Source of the DNA: BOKV01 sp041397525
GTDB taxonomy: Bacteria; Pseudomonadota; Alphaproteobacteria; Rhizobiales; Rhizobiaceae
Assembly: GCA_041397525.1 (NCBI GenBank)
Contig: JAWKWL010000001.1
Location: 659,734 to 723,733, forward strand
Direction: 5' to 3'
Length of the DNA: 64,000 nucleotides
In this document: in pieces, positions 15,690 through 23,554 of the stretch
Numbering within the stretch: position 1 is the first letter of the stretch
How the letters are laid out: the number at the start of each line of letters is the position of its first letter
Notes under the pieces: generated by a model
The model's database searches: none
Told to the model about the DNA's origin: nothing
What the model saw: only the letters and a program-made list of their open reading frames with translations
Translations under genes and position numbers: made by a program

Positions 15690-16328
15690 TCAGAACTCCA
15701 CGCCGACCTGTGCTTTCACACCTGAGCGGAAAGGGTGCTTGACCATCTCCATTTCTGTCACCAGATCGGCGAATTCAATCAGCTCTTCCTTGGCATTGCG
15801 CCCGGTGATGATGACATGCTTCATTTCCGGCTTGCCCCGCAGGAAAGCGATCACGTCATTGATATCGAGATAGTCATAACGCAGCACGATGTTCAATTCG
15901 TCGAGCAACACCATGTCGAGCTTCTCGTCCATGATCATTGCCTTGGCCTTTTCCCAGGCACCCGATGCTGCCGCGATGTCGCGTGAGCGGTCCTGCGTCT
16001 CCCAGGTGAAGCCCTCGCCCATTGTCGCCATTTCGACCTGGTCCGGGAAAGCCTCCAGCACCTTGCGTTCACCGGTTCCCCATTTGCCCTTGACGAACTG
16101 CACCACACCGACGCGCATGCCGTTGCCAATCGCGCGAAACACCATGCCGAAGGCAGCCGTCGACTTGCCTTTGCCCTTGCCGGTATGGACCATCACGAGG
16201 CCTTTCTCGATGGTCTTGGTCGCGATGATCTTGTCGCGCGCCGCCTTCTTCTTTTTCATCTTTTCGGCATGGCGGGCGTTGAGTTCCTCCTCGCTCATGT
16301 TTTTCAGTGCTTCGGATTTCTCGCCCAT
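15690..16328 (-). CDS. cobO: Cob(I)yrinic acid a,c-diamide adenosyltransferase
   Basis: CobO (BtuR/CobA family) transfers the adenosyl group of ATP to the cobalt of cobyrinic acid a,c-diamide. The 212-residue protein has the P-loop VMVHTGKGKGKSTAAFGM, VVQFVKGKWGTGER, the LLDELNIVLRYDYLD Walker-B region and HVIITGRNA; it ends HPFRSGVKAQVGVEF like its homologues. The basic N-terminal extension is usual. It is the last gene of the riboswitch-led cbtB-to-cobO operon, nine bases after the cupin gene. Confidence 0.95.
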   Translation of the reverse strand: MGEKSEALKNMSEEELNARHAEKMKKKKAARDKIIATKTIEKGLVMVHTGKGKGKSTAAFGMVFRAIGNGMRVGVVQFVKGKWGTGERKVLEAFPDQVEMATMGEGFTWETQDRSRDIAAASGAWEKAKAMIMDEKLDMVLLDELNIVLRYDYLDINDVIAFLRGKPEMKHVIITGRNAKEELIEFADLVTEMEMVKHPFRSGVKAQVGVEF

Positions 16329-16337
16329 GATGTTCCC

Positions 16338-16919
16338 TCAGTAATTTCCCTTTTGCGCCAGATCACCGCCGCGCCATATCCACAACGCCAGCATCGGCGT
16401 TTGTCCGCATCGTATCGCATGCGGCAGGTTTGTTGTGTGAAAAATGAAGTCGCCGGCTGCACGGACGCGATGAGGCTCGCCGCCGCTGCTCCACTCACCA
16501 TTGCCGGTCATGGGAATGTAGATTTCCTCCGCGACGTGCCAGTGGTCAGGATATTGGATATGTGGCCCATACAGCACCAGCCCCGCTGCGATTTCGTCAC
16601 TGATGAAATGGCCCTTGGTCCCGATCAATTCGACATGCGCGTAATTGTCGAAAAAATACTGGCCAAAATCATCAGGCGTATAGGAGCGCCGCCAATTGAG
16701 CTCGCGGCCCTGCGCAAGAAACGCCTCTACCAACGCCAATTCACGCTTGCCGGCATGCGCCAGAACCCCGGGCAGATGCCGGACCGGGTCAAGCGGAAGG
16801 GGCGGCAGTTCACGTTCTTCCAGGTTCCAGTCAAATCCGTCGAACCATTGCGCGATAACGGGTTCCGGCCGCGCCATCACATAGTCACGAAACTCGCCAA
16901 GCAAGGTTCTCATAGTCAT
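16338..16919 (-). CDS. DMSP-lyase-family cupin (DddQ/DddL-like) inside the cob operon
   Basis: A 193-residue protein with a C-terminal cupin. The metal-site motif YPDHWHVAEEIY gives H126, H128, E131/E132 and Y134, and a second histidine sits at H167 in TNLPHAIR. This arrangement matches the dimethylsulfoniopropionate lyase family (PF16867, DddQ/DddL/DddW), in which two or three His, a Glu and a Tyr bind metal and substrate. Many family members are not proven lyases. The ATG at 16919 overlaps the cobN stop (TGATG), and the gene is nine bases ahead of cobO, so it is firmly embedded in a cobalamin operon. A role in cobalt or corrinoid handling is as plausible as DMSP cleavage. Confidence 0.72.
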   Translation of the reverse strand: MTMRTLLGEFRDYVMARPEPVIAQWFDGFDWNLEERELPPLPLDPVRHLPGVLAHAGKRELALVEAFLAQGRELNWRRSYTPDDFGQYFFDNYAHVELIGTKGHFISDEIAAGLVLYGPHIQYPDHWHVAEEIYIPMTGNGEWSSGGEPHRVRAAGDFIFHTTNLPHAIRCGQTPMLALWIWRGGDLAQKGNY

Positions 16920-19900
16920 CACGCATTGTCCCCGATCAGTGTTCCGAGCTGAAATCTCGCCGAGTTCGACTTCGGCGTCCACAGACCGCGCTCAATCGCT
17001 TCCTGGAACCGTTCCGCCATCTCGCGCAACGCAGACGGATTGTTTTGCGCAATGAAATCGCGCACAGCGTCATCGCCAATCCATGCCTCATGCACCAGGT
17101 CGAAATGGTGACTGCGCACCGCGCCCGTGGTGGCAGCAAAGGCAAACATGTAATCAAGCGTAGCCGCCATCTCGAAGGCCCCCTTGTAGCCATGGCGCAT
17201 GACACCGGCGATCCATTTCGGATTGGCGCAACGCCCGCGCACAATACGCGCTATTTCCTCCTCAAGTGCGCGCACTACCGGCTTTTCCGGTCGGGAATGA
17301 TCATTGTGATAGACCGAAGGCCGCACGCCCGAGACATGCTCGACAGCCACCGCCATCCCGCCTTCAAACTGGTAATAGTCATCGCTGTCGAGAAGATCAT
17401 GCTCCCGATTGTCCTGGTTGTGGATGACGGCCTCCATACCGGCAAGCCTGCCCCGGAACGTCTCGCGGTCTTCAATCCCCTCTTCTACCGCGCCATAGGC
17501 ATGGCTGCCCCATGCAAGATAAGCCTCGGCAAGATCGCCTTTTCGCTCCCATCCCTTTTCATCGATAAGTGCCTGTAAACCGGCCCCATAGGCTCCGGGT
17601 TTGGAACCAAAGATGCGATAGCCGCTGCGCCGTGCAGCTTCACCGGCTTCAACGCCCTGGGCAAGCAATCGCGAAAGCTCTTCCCGCATGCGCACGGCCA
17701 GCGGATTGTCGCCCGCTTCTTCATCCAGCGCACCAACGGACCGCACGGCCTTGTCGAACAATTCGATCTGCGCCGGGAAGGCATCGCGGAAAAACCCGGA
17801 AATCCGTAGCGTAACATCGACGCGCGGGCGGCCAAGCTCGGCAAGCGTGATGACCTCATAACCGGTGACACGCCGCGAGCCATGCTCCCAAACCGGCTTC
17901 ACACCGATGAGGGCCATCGCCTGCGCAATGTCGTCGCCCCCCGTGCGCATATTGGACGTGCCCCATACCGACAGACCAAGACTGGTCGGCCAGTCGCCAT
18001 GGTCCTGCCGGTAGCGGGTGATCAGCAGTTCGGCCGATTTCCGGCCGAGTTCCCAGGCAGTGGGTGTCGGAACCGCACGGCAATCGACGGAATAGAAATT
18101 TCGCCCCGTCGGCAGTACATCCGGCCGTCCGCGCGTGGGTGCTCCCGATGGGCCAGGAGCAACAAAACGCCCCGAAAGACCCGTCATCAGCCCGTCCAGT
18201 TCCGCCGCTCCGCAACCCTCCAGCACCGGAATTACCCGATCACACACCTGTCCAAGCACCATGGCCACCAATGGCCAGTCACGGGGGCACTGCGCCCCGC
18301 CATCAACCAGCTTGACCGCCAGCAATTCAATGCGTTCCACAGTGTCGCCAAAGCTGCGCCACGGATCCGCTGACACCGATTGCAGCAGCACGGGTCTTGG
18401 TCCCTCCCATGCCGCCGCCATGTCGCAGTCAAGCGGATCAAACGCCAGCCCGGCGTCGGTGGCAATTGCCCTTTGCAGGCTGGCATTGCCATTCAGTCCA
18501 TCACCACGCGGCAGCCGCACCAATGCCACCGCTAGGTCGTTCAGCAACCGCCCGCCAGGTGCCTGGCCGAACACATGCAGCCCGTCGCGGATCTGCAATT
18601 CCTTCAACTCGCACAGCCATGCATCAAGCTTGGTCAGCTTTTCGGCGTCATCATCAATACCGGCAATCCCGGCATCCTTGTCGATGCCACTGTCCTCGAC
18701 GAGGTCGATGATCTGTTTCGCCAGATGCCGCACCCTCCGCGGATCATGCCCCGATGCATCGTAATATTCATCGACCAACGCTTCGAGATCGCGCAGCGGC
18801 CCATGGCTTTCTGCCCGCGTCAGCGGCGGCGTCAGGTGATCGACAATGACCGCAGAGCTGCGCCGCTTGGCCTGGCTGCCTTCACCCGGGTCATTGACGA
18901 TAAACGGATAGAGATGCGGCAGCGGCCCGAACACGGCCTCGGGATAGCACTCGGCCGAAAGCGCCAGCGCCTTGCCCGGCAGCCACTCCATGTTTCCATG
19001 CTTGCCCATATGCACAAAGGCATGCGCGCCAAACTGTTCCCGAAGATAGGCATAGAAGGCGAAATAGCCATGCGGCGGCACAAGGTCCGGCGAATGGTAA
19101 CTATCGCTCGGGTCGATATTGTAGCCTCGCGCCGGTTGGATACCGACGGCAACATTTCCAGACACGTCCAGCGGAAGCGCAAACTCGCCGCGATCACCCA
19201 GAAAATACGGGTCTGATTCCGGCTTGCCCCAGCGTTCACATACGCCGTCGCGCACCGCACGCGGCAGGCTATCGTAAAATGCCTTGTATTCCGCAAGCGG
19301 CAGCACGGCCCGGATTTCACGGCCATCGTTTCCGGCATTGGTTGGGCCAGCCATGAGATGTTCAATCAGCCTCTGCCCGTCCAGTGGCAGCGAGCCGGTC
19401 GCATATCCATGCGCTTTCATCCGCTTCAACACTTCCGCAGTGCCTTGAGGCGTATCAAGCCCGACACCATTGCCAAGCCTGCCATCACGGTTCGGGTAAT
19501 TGGCAAGTACGATCGCCACCTTGCGCTGTGAAACAGGCGCGTGGCGCAGCCGTGCCCAGTTAGCCGCAAGTCTCGCGACGAATTTCACCCTGTCCGGCTC
19601 TGGCTTGTGCGAAACAATATTGGTTTGCGTGAGCGGGTCATGCCGCCCCGCATGTTTGAAGGCGATGGCCCGTGCAAGAACCTTGCCGTCCACTTCCGGC
19701 AGCGCCACATTCATGGCGAGATCGCGTGCAGGCAATCCCTGCGATGACGCCTGCCAAGCTTCCACGCTGTTTGCTGCAAGCACCGCCTGCAGCACTACGG
19801 CACCCGTCTCGTCCAAAACGCCCGGAACATGCTCCTGCCCCGGCGAGGCAACCGCAAAGCCGGTGAGATTAACGACTACGACAGGGCTTGCTTGCCGAAA

Positions 19901-20662
19901 GAGGCCGCGCACGGTTTCAACCGAGACACTGTCCTTGAGGCTCGACACGAAAACCGGCAAAGCGTTCATGCCTACTTCCGCCAGCGCACCAACCAGCGAC
20001 TTGATGGGCTCAAGCCCGCCGGACTGTACCAGCGCCCGATAAAAGCAGATCGCAGCAACCGACGCATCCTTGCGCCAGATGTCAGCCAGCGCTGCGGGGG
20101 TGCAAATTCCCTTTCCCGGATACCACAACCCCGCCTTCAACAATGGCGTTGGCGCTTCCGGTTCGTCGTTGGAGGCACCAATGAGGAGATGGCATTTTCG
20201 GAGAAAATTGAGCGAATTCTGCGGGCCGCCCTGAACCAGATATTCGTGAAGCAGGTCACTGTCACTTGCCGCTACCGTACTAAACCGCGCAAGCCCAGGA
20301 TCCGGCTTTTCGTCACCCGGCAGAACGGCCAGGGCAATACCCCTTTCAACTGACACGGCATGGAGTTTCTCAAGACCGTATGGCCAGTAGCCGGTACCGC
20401 CAAGCACCCGCGCCACGATCAGTTTCGCATGCGAAGCGGTTCGCTCGGCATAGGTATCGACCGACATGGGGTGGGATAACTGCATCAAATTGGCAAGCCG
20501 CAGGCTCACTGCTTCTTCGCCAAGCTCCTGCTGCGCTGCCGCAAGGCTCGCAATCTCGCTATCTGCTGCCGAAAGCACGATGATGTCGCCCGGCGACTGG
20601 CCGAGGTCAACGGCTTCATTGCTCTCGTTCAACTGGCCTTTCTGGGCAAGAAGCAGATGCAT
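16919..20662 (-). CDS. cobN: Cobaltochelatase large subunit
   Basis: CobN is the 1247-residue substrate-binding subunit of the ATP-dependent CobNST chelatase, which inserts cobalt into hydrogenobyrinic acid a,c-diamide. It belongs to the CobN/BchH family: VAIVLANYPNRDGRLGNGVGLDTPQ, FVHMGKHGNMEWLPGKALALS and LSVWGTSNMRTGGDDIAQ are recognisable core motifs. Length is normal. The gene starts four bases after cobW, its usual partner, and its stop overlaps the cupin start. The partner subunits CobS and CobT are not in the window and must lie elsewhere. Confidence 0.96.
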   Translation of the reverse strand: MHLLLAQKGQLNESNEAVDLGQSPGDIIVLSAADSEIASLAAAQQELGEEAVSLRLANLMQLSHPMSVDTYAERTASHAKLIVARVLGGTGYWPYGLEKLHAVSVERGIALAVLPGDEKPDPGLARFSTVAASDSDLLHEYLVQGGPQNSLNFLRKCHLLIGASNDEPEAPTPLLKAGLWYPGKGICTPAALADIWRKDASVAAICFYRALVQSGGLEPIKSLVGALAEVGMNALPVFVSSLKDSVSVETVRGLFRQASPVVVVNLTGFAVASPGQEHVPGVLDETGAVVLQAVLAANSVEAWQASSQGLPARDLAMNVALPEVDGKVLARAIAFKHAGRHDPLTQTNIVSHKPEPDRVKFVARLAANWARLRHAPVSQRKVAIVLANYPNRDGRLGNGVGLDTPQGTAEVLKRMKAHGYATGSLPLDGQRLIEHLMAGPTNAGNDGREIRAVLPLAEYKAFYDSLPRAVRDGVCERWGKPESDPYFLGDRGEFALPLDVSGNVAVGIQPARGYNIDPSDSYHSPDLVPPHGYFAFYAYLREQFGAHAFVHMGKHGNMEWLPGKALALSAECYPEAVFGPLPHLYPFIVNDPGEGSQAKRRSSAVIVDHLTPPLTRAESHGPLRDLEALVDEYYDASGHDPRRVRHLAKQIIDLVEDSGIDKDAGIAGIDDDAEKLTKLDAWLCELKELQIRDGLHVFGQAPGGRLLNDLAVALVRLPRGDGLNGNASLQRAIATDAGLAFDPLDCDMAAAWEGPRPVLLQSVSADPWRSFGDTVERIELLAVKLVDGGAQCPRDWPLVAMVLGQVCDRVIPVLEGCGAAELDGLMTGLSGRFVAPGPSGAPTRGRPDVLPTGRNFYSVDCRAVPTPTAWELGRKSAELLITRYRQDHGDWPTSLGLSVWGTSNMRTGGDDIAQAMALIGVKPVWEHGSRRVTGYEVITLAELGRPRVDVTLRISGFFRDAFPAQIELFDKAVRSVGALDEEAGDNPLAVRMREELSRLLAQGVEAGEAARRSGYRIFGSKPGAYGAGLQALIDEKGWERKGDLAEAYLAWGSHAYGAVEEGIEDRETFRGRLAGMEAVIHNQDNREHDLLDSDDYYQFEGGMAVAVEHVSGVRPSVYHNDHSRPEKPVVRALEEEIARIVRGRCANPKWIAGVMRHGYKGAFEMAATLDYMFAFAATTGAVRSHHFDLVHEAWIGDDAVRDFIAQNNPSALREMAERFQEAIERGLWTPKSNSARFQLGTLIGDNA

Positions 20663-20665
20663 GGA

Positions 20666-21736
20666 TCAGCCGAACGCGGCGTTGAGTTCCGCCTGGATCG
20701 ATTGCTGGTCGAGGCCTTCTAGGCCAATCACGACAAGCCGTGTGCGCCTCGCTTCTCCCGCCTGCCATTCACGGTCGAAATGGCTGTCAACGCGGTTGCC
20801 GACAGCCTGTACCTGCAGCCGCATCGGCTTGCCCGCGACATCGACAAACCCCTTCAGCCGCAGGATGTCGTGCTTTTCTATGACCGGCTTCAATCGCAGC
20901 GCAAATGCCTTGGCGTCGCTGACACTTTTCCCCTCGAAAACGAAACTCTCGAATTCATCATGGTCATGGTCGTGTTCTTCACCCGATTCATGTTCCAGTT
21001 CGTGATGCGACTTCCGGTTGGCGACCTCGTTTTCCGTGGCGCTGTTGAGGCCGAGCAGGACGTCGACCGGCAAAACGCCATTGGAGGCGCGAACCAGCTT
21101 GACCGCCCGCCCGACATGGCTGGCAACATCGCCCTCTACTTTTCCAAGCGTGGCATCATCAACGAGATCGGACTTGTTGAGAATGATCATGTCGGCGCAA
21201 GTCAGCTGGTCCTCGAACAGTTCCTCAAGCGGACTTTCATGGTCCATTGCCTCATCCGCTGCGCGCTGTGCCTCAAGCGCATCATGGTCGTCGGCAAACC
21301 TGCCATCGGCAACCGCCCGGCTGTCGACCACCGTCACCACGCCATCCACGGTCACCCGCTCGCGGATCTCGGGCCAGTTGAAGGCATTGACCAATGGCTG
21401 CGGCAGCGCCAGACCGGATGTCTCGATCACGATGTGATCGACCTTGCGGTCCTTTCCGATCAGCATCTGCATCGTTGGCACAAAGTCGTCTGCAACCGTA
21501 CAGCAGATGCAGCCATTGGTGAGTTCGACGACATCGTCCTCGGAGCAGGTCTCAACGCCGCACCCTTTCAACACATCACCGTCAACGCCAAGGTCACCAA
21601 ACTCATTGATGATCAGCGCAATGCGCCGCCCGCCGGCATTTTGCAGCATGTTGCGGATCAGCGTTGTCTTGCCCGCACCCAGAAAGCCGGTAATAACGGT
21701 TGCCGGTATCTTTGCCGCATCACGTGGAGTGTTCAT
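20666..21736 (-). CDS. cobW: Cobalamin biosynthesis GTPase CobW
   Basis: CobW is a COG0523 P-loop GTPase metallochaperone thought to deliver cobalt to the CobN chelatase. The 356-residue protein shows GFLGAGKTTLIRNML (Walker A), the metal-site motif GCICCTV, LNKSDLVDD for guanine recognition and a His/Glu/Asp-rich stretch HELEHESGEEHDHDHDEFES that can hold cobalt or zinc. Start at 21736, where the ATG overlaps the cobU stop; an upstream ATG at 21799 lies inside cobU and is rejected. It sits directly ahead of cobN, as usual. Confidence 0.95.
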   Translation of the reverse strand: MNTPRDAAKIPATVITGFLGAGKTTLIRNMLQNAGGRRIALIINEFGDLGVDGDVLKGCGVETCSEDDVVELTNGCICCTVADDFVPTMQMLIGKDRKVDHIVIETSGLALPQPLVNAFNWPEIRERVTVDGVVTVVDSRAVADGRFADDHDALEAQRAADEAMDHESPLEELFEDQLTCADMIILNKSDLVDDATLGKVEGDVASHVGRAVKLVRASNGVLPVDVLLGLNSATENEVANRKSHHELEHESGEEHDHDHDEFESFVFEGKSVSDAKAFALRLKPVIEKHDILRLKGFVDVAGKPMRLQVQAVGNRVDSHFDREWQAGEARRTRLVVIGLEGLDQQSIQAELNAAFG

Positions 21737-22287
21737 CGTCTTTCCCGATCTTCGTGTTCGTTCTTCAAAAGCAGCGGCAACCCGGCCGCTACAAACCAAA
21801 CCGTATGCGCCACGGCAGCCATCTTCTGATTGGCAAGCCCGGCATGGTCACGAAATGCCCGAGCCATCGCATTGTCTGGAACAATCCCCAATCCGGTTTC
21901 ATTCGAGACGACAACAACAGGGACTTTAACCGTTGCCAGCATGTTTGCCAGCGTTTTGACTTCGCCCGCAATGTCTGCTTCAGCCATCATCAGGTTGGTA
22001 ATCCACAGGGTCAGGCAATCGACCAATACGGCGTTGCCGACAGCCGCTTCCCCTTCAATTGCCTGCGCCAGTTGCAGCGGCGCCTCGACGGTTTTCCAGG
22101 ATGATCCGCGCCGCGCCTTGTGCGCCGTAATCCGGTTTTCCATTTCGCCGTCCCAAGCCTGGCCTGTTGCCAGGTAGACCGGCGTCAGACCACTGGCCAG
22201 CACAAGCTTTTCAGCATGGGCACTCTTGCCGGACCGCGCGCCACCCAGAACAAAGGTGACGCCGCGTTCAAGCACTTGCCGGACCAT
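21733..22287 (-). CDS. cobU: Bifunctional adenosylcobinamide kinase / adenosylcobinamide-phosphate guanylyltransferase
   Basis: CobU (CobP) phosphorylates adenosylcobinamide and then attaches GMP, preparing the nucleotide loop. The 184-residue protein has the P-loop FVLGGARSGKSAHAE near residue 12, the histidine-containing segment ENRITAHKARRGSSWKTVE and the Walker-B-like VLVDCLTLWITNL. The gene overlaps the 3-prime end of cbtA by 20 bases and cobW by four, so it is translationally linked to both neighbours in the riboswitch-led operon. Confidence 0.94.
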   Translation of the reverse strand: MVRQVLERGVTFVLGGARSGKSAHAEKLVLASGLTPVYLATGQAWDGEMENRITAHKARRGSSWKTVEAPLQLAQAIEGEAAVGNAVLVDCLTLWITNLMMAEADIAGEVKTLANMLATVKVPVVVVSNETGLGIVPDNAMARAFRDHAGLANQKMAAVAHTVWFVAAGLPLLLKNEHEDRERR

Positions 22288-23023
22288 CTTCCCGCAGGTC
22301 TTTCTGCATTACCCGGGCAAGAACCGAACCCAGCAACCCGCCCAGAAAGAGCCAGAACAGCAAGGACGCGACAATCGTGGCCACAGCGAATTCCGCAGCC
22401 AGATTTGCAGGCACTGCCGATGCGTGGCTTGCCGGTTGCGGAGCACCATAAAGATGCGGTCCGACGATCAGTGCAATGCCCAGAACCATGAAGGCAATGC
22501 TGCGCTGGAATGTGAACAAGGCCAGACCCGCCGCAGTCATCGCGACCGTCGCAAGCCACCATATCTGGCGCGGCACAAGCTCTCCGGTTGCCATGCCCGG
22601 AAGTTCCGGCGGCAGGCCGAAGTTCGGCGCAAGCACAAAGACTACAAAGCCCGCTGCTCCCCAAACCAGTCCCGAACGAAGGGAGATCGCCTGGTTTGAA
22701 ACGAGAATGCCAGCCAGCAACAACAGCGAAAACGCCACCCCGACCACCACATTTGCGAGAGCCGTATAGAACGTGCGTTCAACGCCATTGGCTGGCGTCC
22801 ATGCCTCACCATGGTCATGCGCAGCGCCCGCAGCATCCTCTTGACCCGCTGCTTCACTGGCTACGTGATCATGCGCCGAATGGTCGTGCGCGGCAGTGTC
22901 GGTATCCTCGTATGTTTCCGCCTGAAGAATCAGGGGGATCACACGATAAGACTGGACTGCCGTGGCAAAAATGCCTGCTGCCACACCGGCGAATATCGCG
23001 GCGAGCAAAACCCTGACAAGCAT
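22268..23023 (-). CDS. cbtA: Predicted cobalt transporter subunit CbtA
   Basis: A 251-residue integral membrane protein with about six helices and a His-rich loop (HDHSAHDH, then AHDHGEAW) after the first helix. The N-terminus VRVLLAAIFAGVAAGIFATAVQSYRVIPLIL and the later segment APNFGLPPELPGM are typical of CbtA. CbtAB are known from comparative genomics of B12-regulated genes as probable cobalt permeases; direct biochemistry is limited. It follows cbtB by ten bases. Confidence 0.92.
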   Translation of the reverse strand: MLVRVLLAAIFAGVAAGIFATAVQSYRVIPLILQAETYEDTDTAAHDHSAHDHVASEAAGQEDAAGAAHDHGEAWTPANGVERTFYTALANVVVGVAFSLLLLAGILVSNQAISLRSGLVWGAAGFVVFVLAPNFGLPPELPGMATGELVPRQIWWLATVAMTAAGLALFTFQRSIAFMVLGIALIVGPHLYGAPQPASHASAVPANLAAEFAVATIVASLLFWLFLGGLLGSVLARVMQKDLREDGPASA

Positions 23024-23033
23024 GGTTGATGCC

Positions 23034-23216
23034 TTAGTGGCAGGGAGCCACTACAGCGTGACGCGTGTCATGGGTGGAATTGTGGAGCAAGTCGGCATTG
23101 GCAAAAGCCGCCGCGTACAACAGCGCGGAACCGAAAACCGCCGCAAAGGCTGCGGTGGCAATACGACGTGAAAACGACAGCGAGACAGTCGCAAGACCGG
23201 TTTTTGTTGCGAGCAT
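23034..23216 (-). CDS. cbtB: Predicted cobalt transporter subunit CbtB
   Basis: A 60-residue one-helix membrane protein (AAFAAVFGSALLYAAAFANA) ending in the CbtB signature HNSTHDTRHAVVAPCH, whose His residues and final Cys-His are candidate cobalt ligands. ACGGAGG sits six bases before the ATG. It is the first gene of the operon, straight after the B12 riboswitch, so cobalt uptake should be shut off when cobalamin is plentiful. Confidence 0.93.
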   Translation of the reverse strand: MLATKTGLATVSLSFSRRIATAAFAAVFGSALLYAAAFANADLLHNSTHDTRHAVVAPCH

Positions 23217-23259
23217 TACAACCTCCGTGTTGGCTCAGTATGAATTTGCGACAAACGGT

Positions 23260-23460
23260 ACAGTCCGTTCGATGCAGCTGGCAGGTCTCCTGGCTCACGG
23301 CTCCAGCGGTTTCGATCCCCTTCCCGGCTTTCGCCAGTGGTATCGGATCAAACCCTCGCCGCACTACAGTCGCGGGGTCGGCCAGGTCCGGAACCCCCTG
23401 ATTGGGTCGGTCCGCCCTGTTCCCTTTTCATCCCGAAGTCTTTGACTTTGACCGGGAACC
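23260..23460 (-). promoter_or_regulatory. Cobalamin riboswitch upstream of cbtB
   Basis: On the minus strand the elements appear in canonical order: GGTTCCCGGTC at the 5-prime end, AAAGGGAACAGGGCGG, then GACCCCGCGACTGTAG (the CCCGCAACTG-type core) and ACCACTGGCG (the B12 box, usually GCCACTG). AGCCGGGAAGG and the alphaproteobacterial ending AGGAGACCTGCC follow. A small hairpin (ACGG-actgta-CCGT) lies between this and the cbtB ribosome site. The aptamer fills most of the gap between cobQ and cbtB and controls the seven genes cbtB to cobO. Confidence 0.95.
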
Positions 23461-23554
23461 AAATGCAATTTCACGTTTATCGGAGTTAAGGCCATCGCGT
23501 CAATCCGAATACGACAGTTTCAAGTGCAAACGGGACGCCGCCGGTTTTTGTCAT

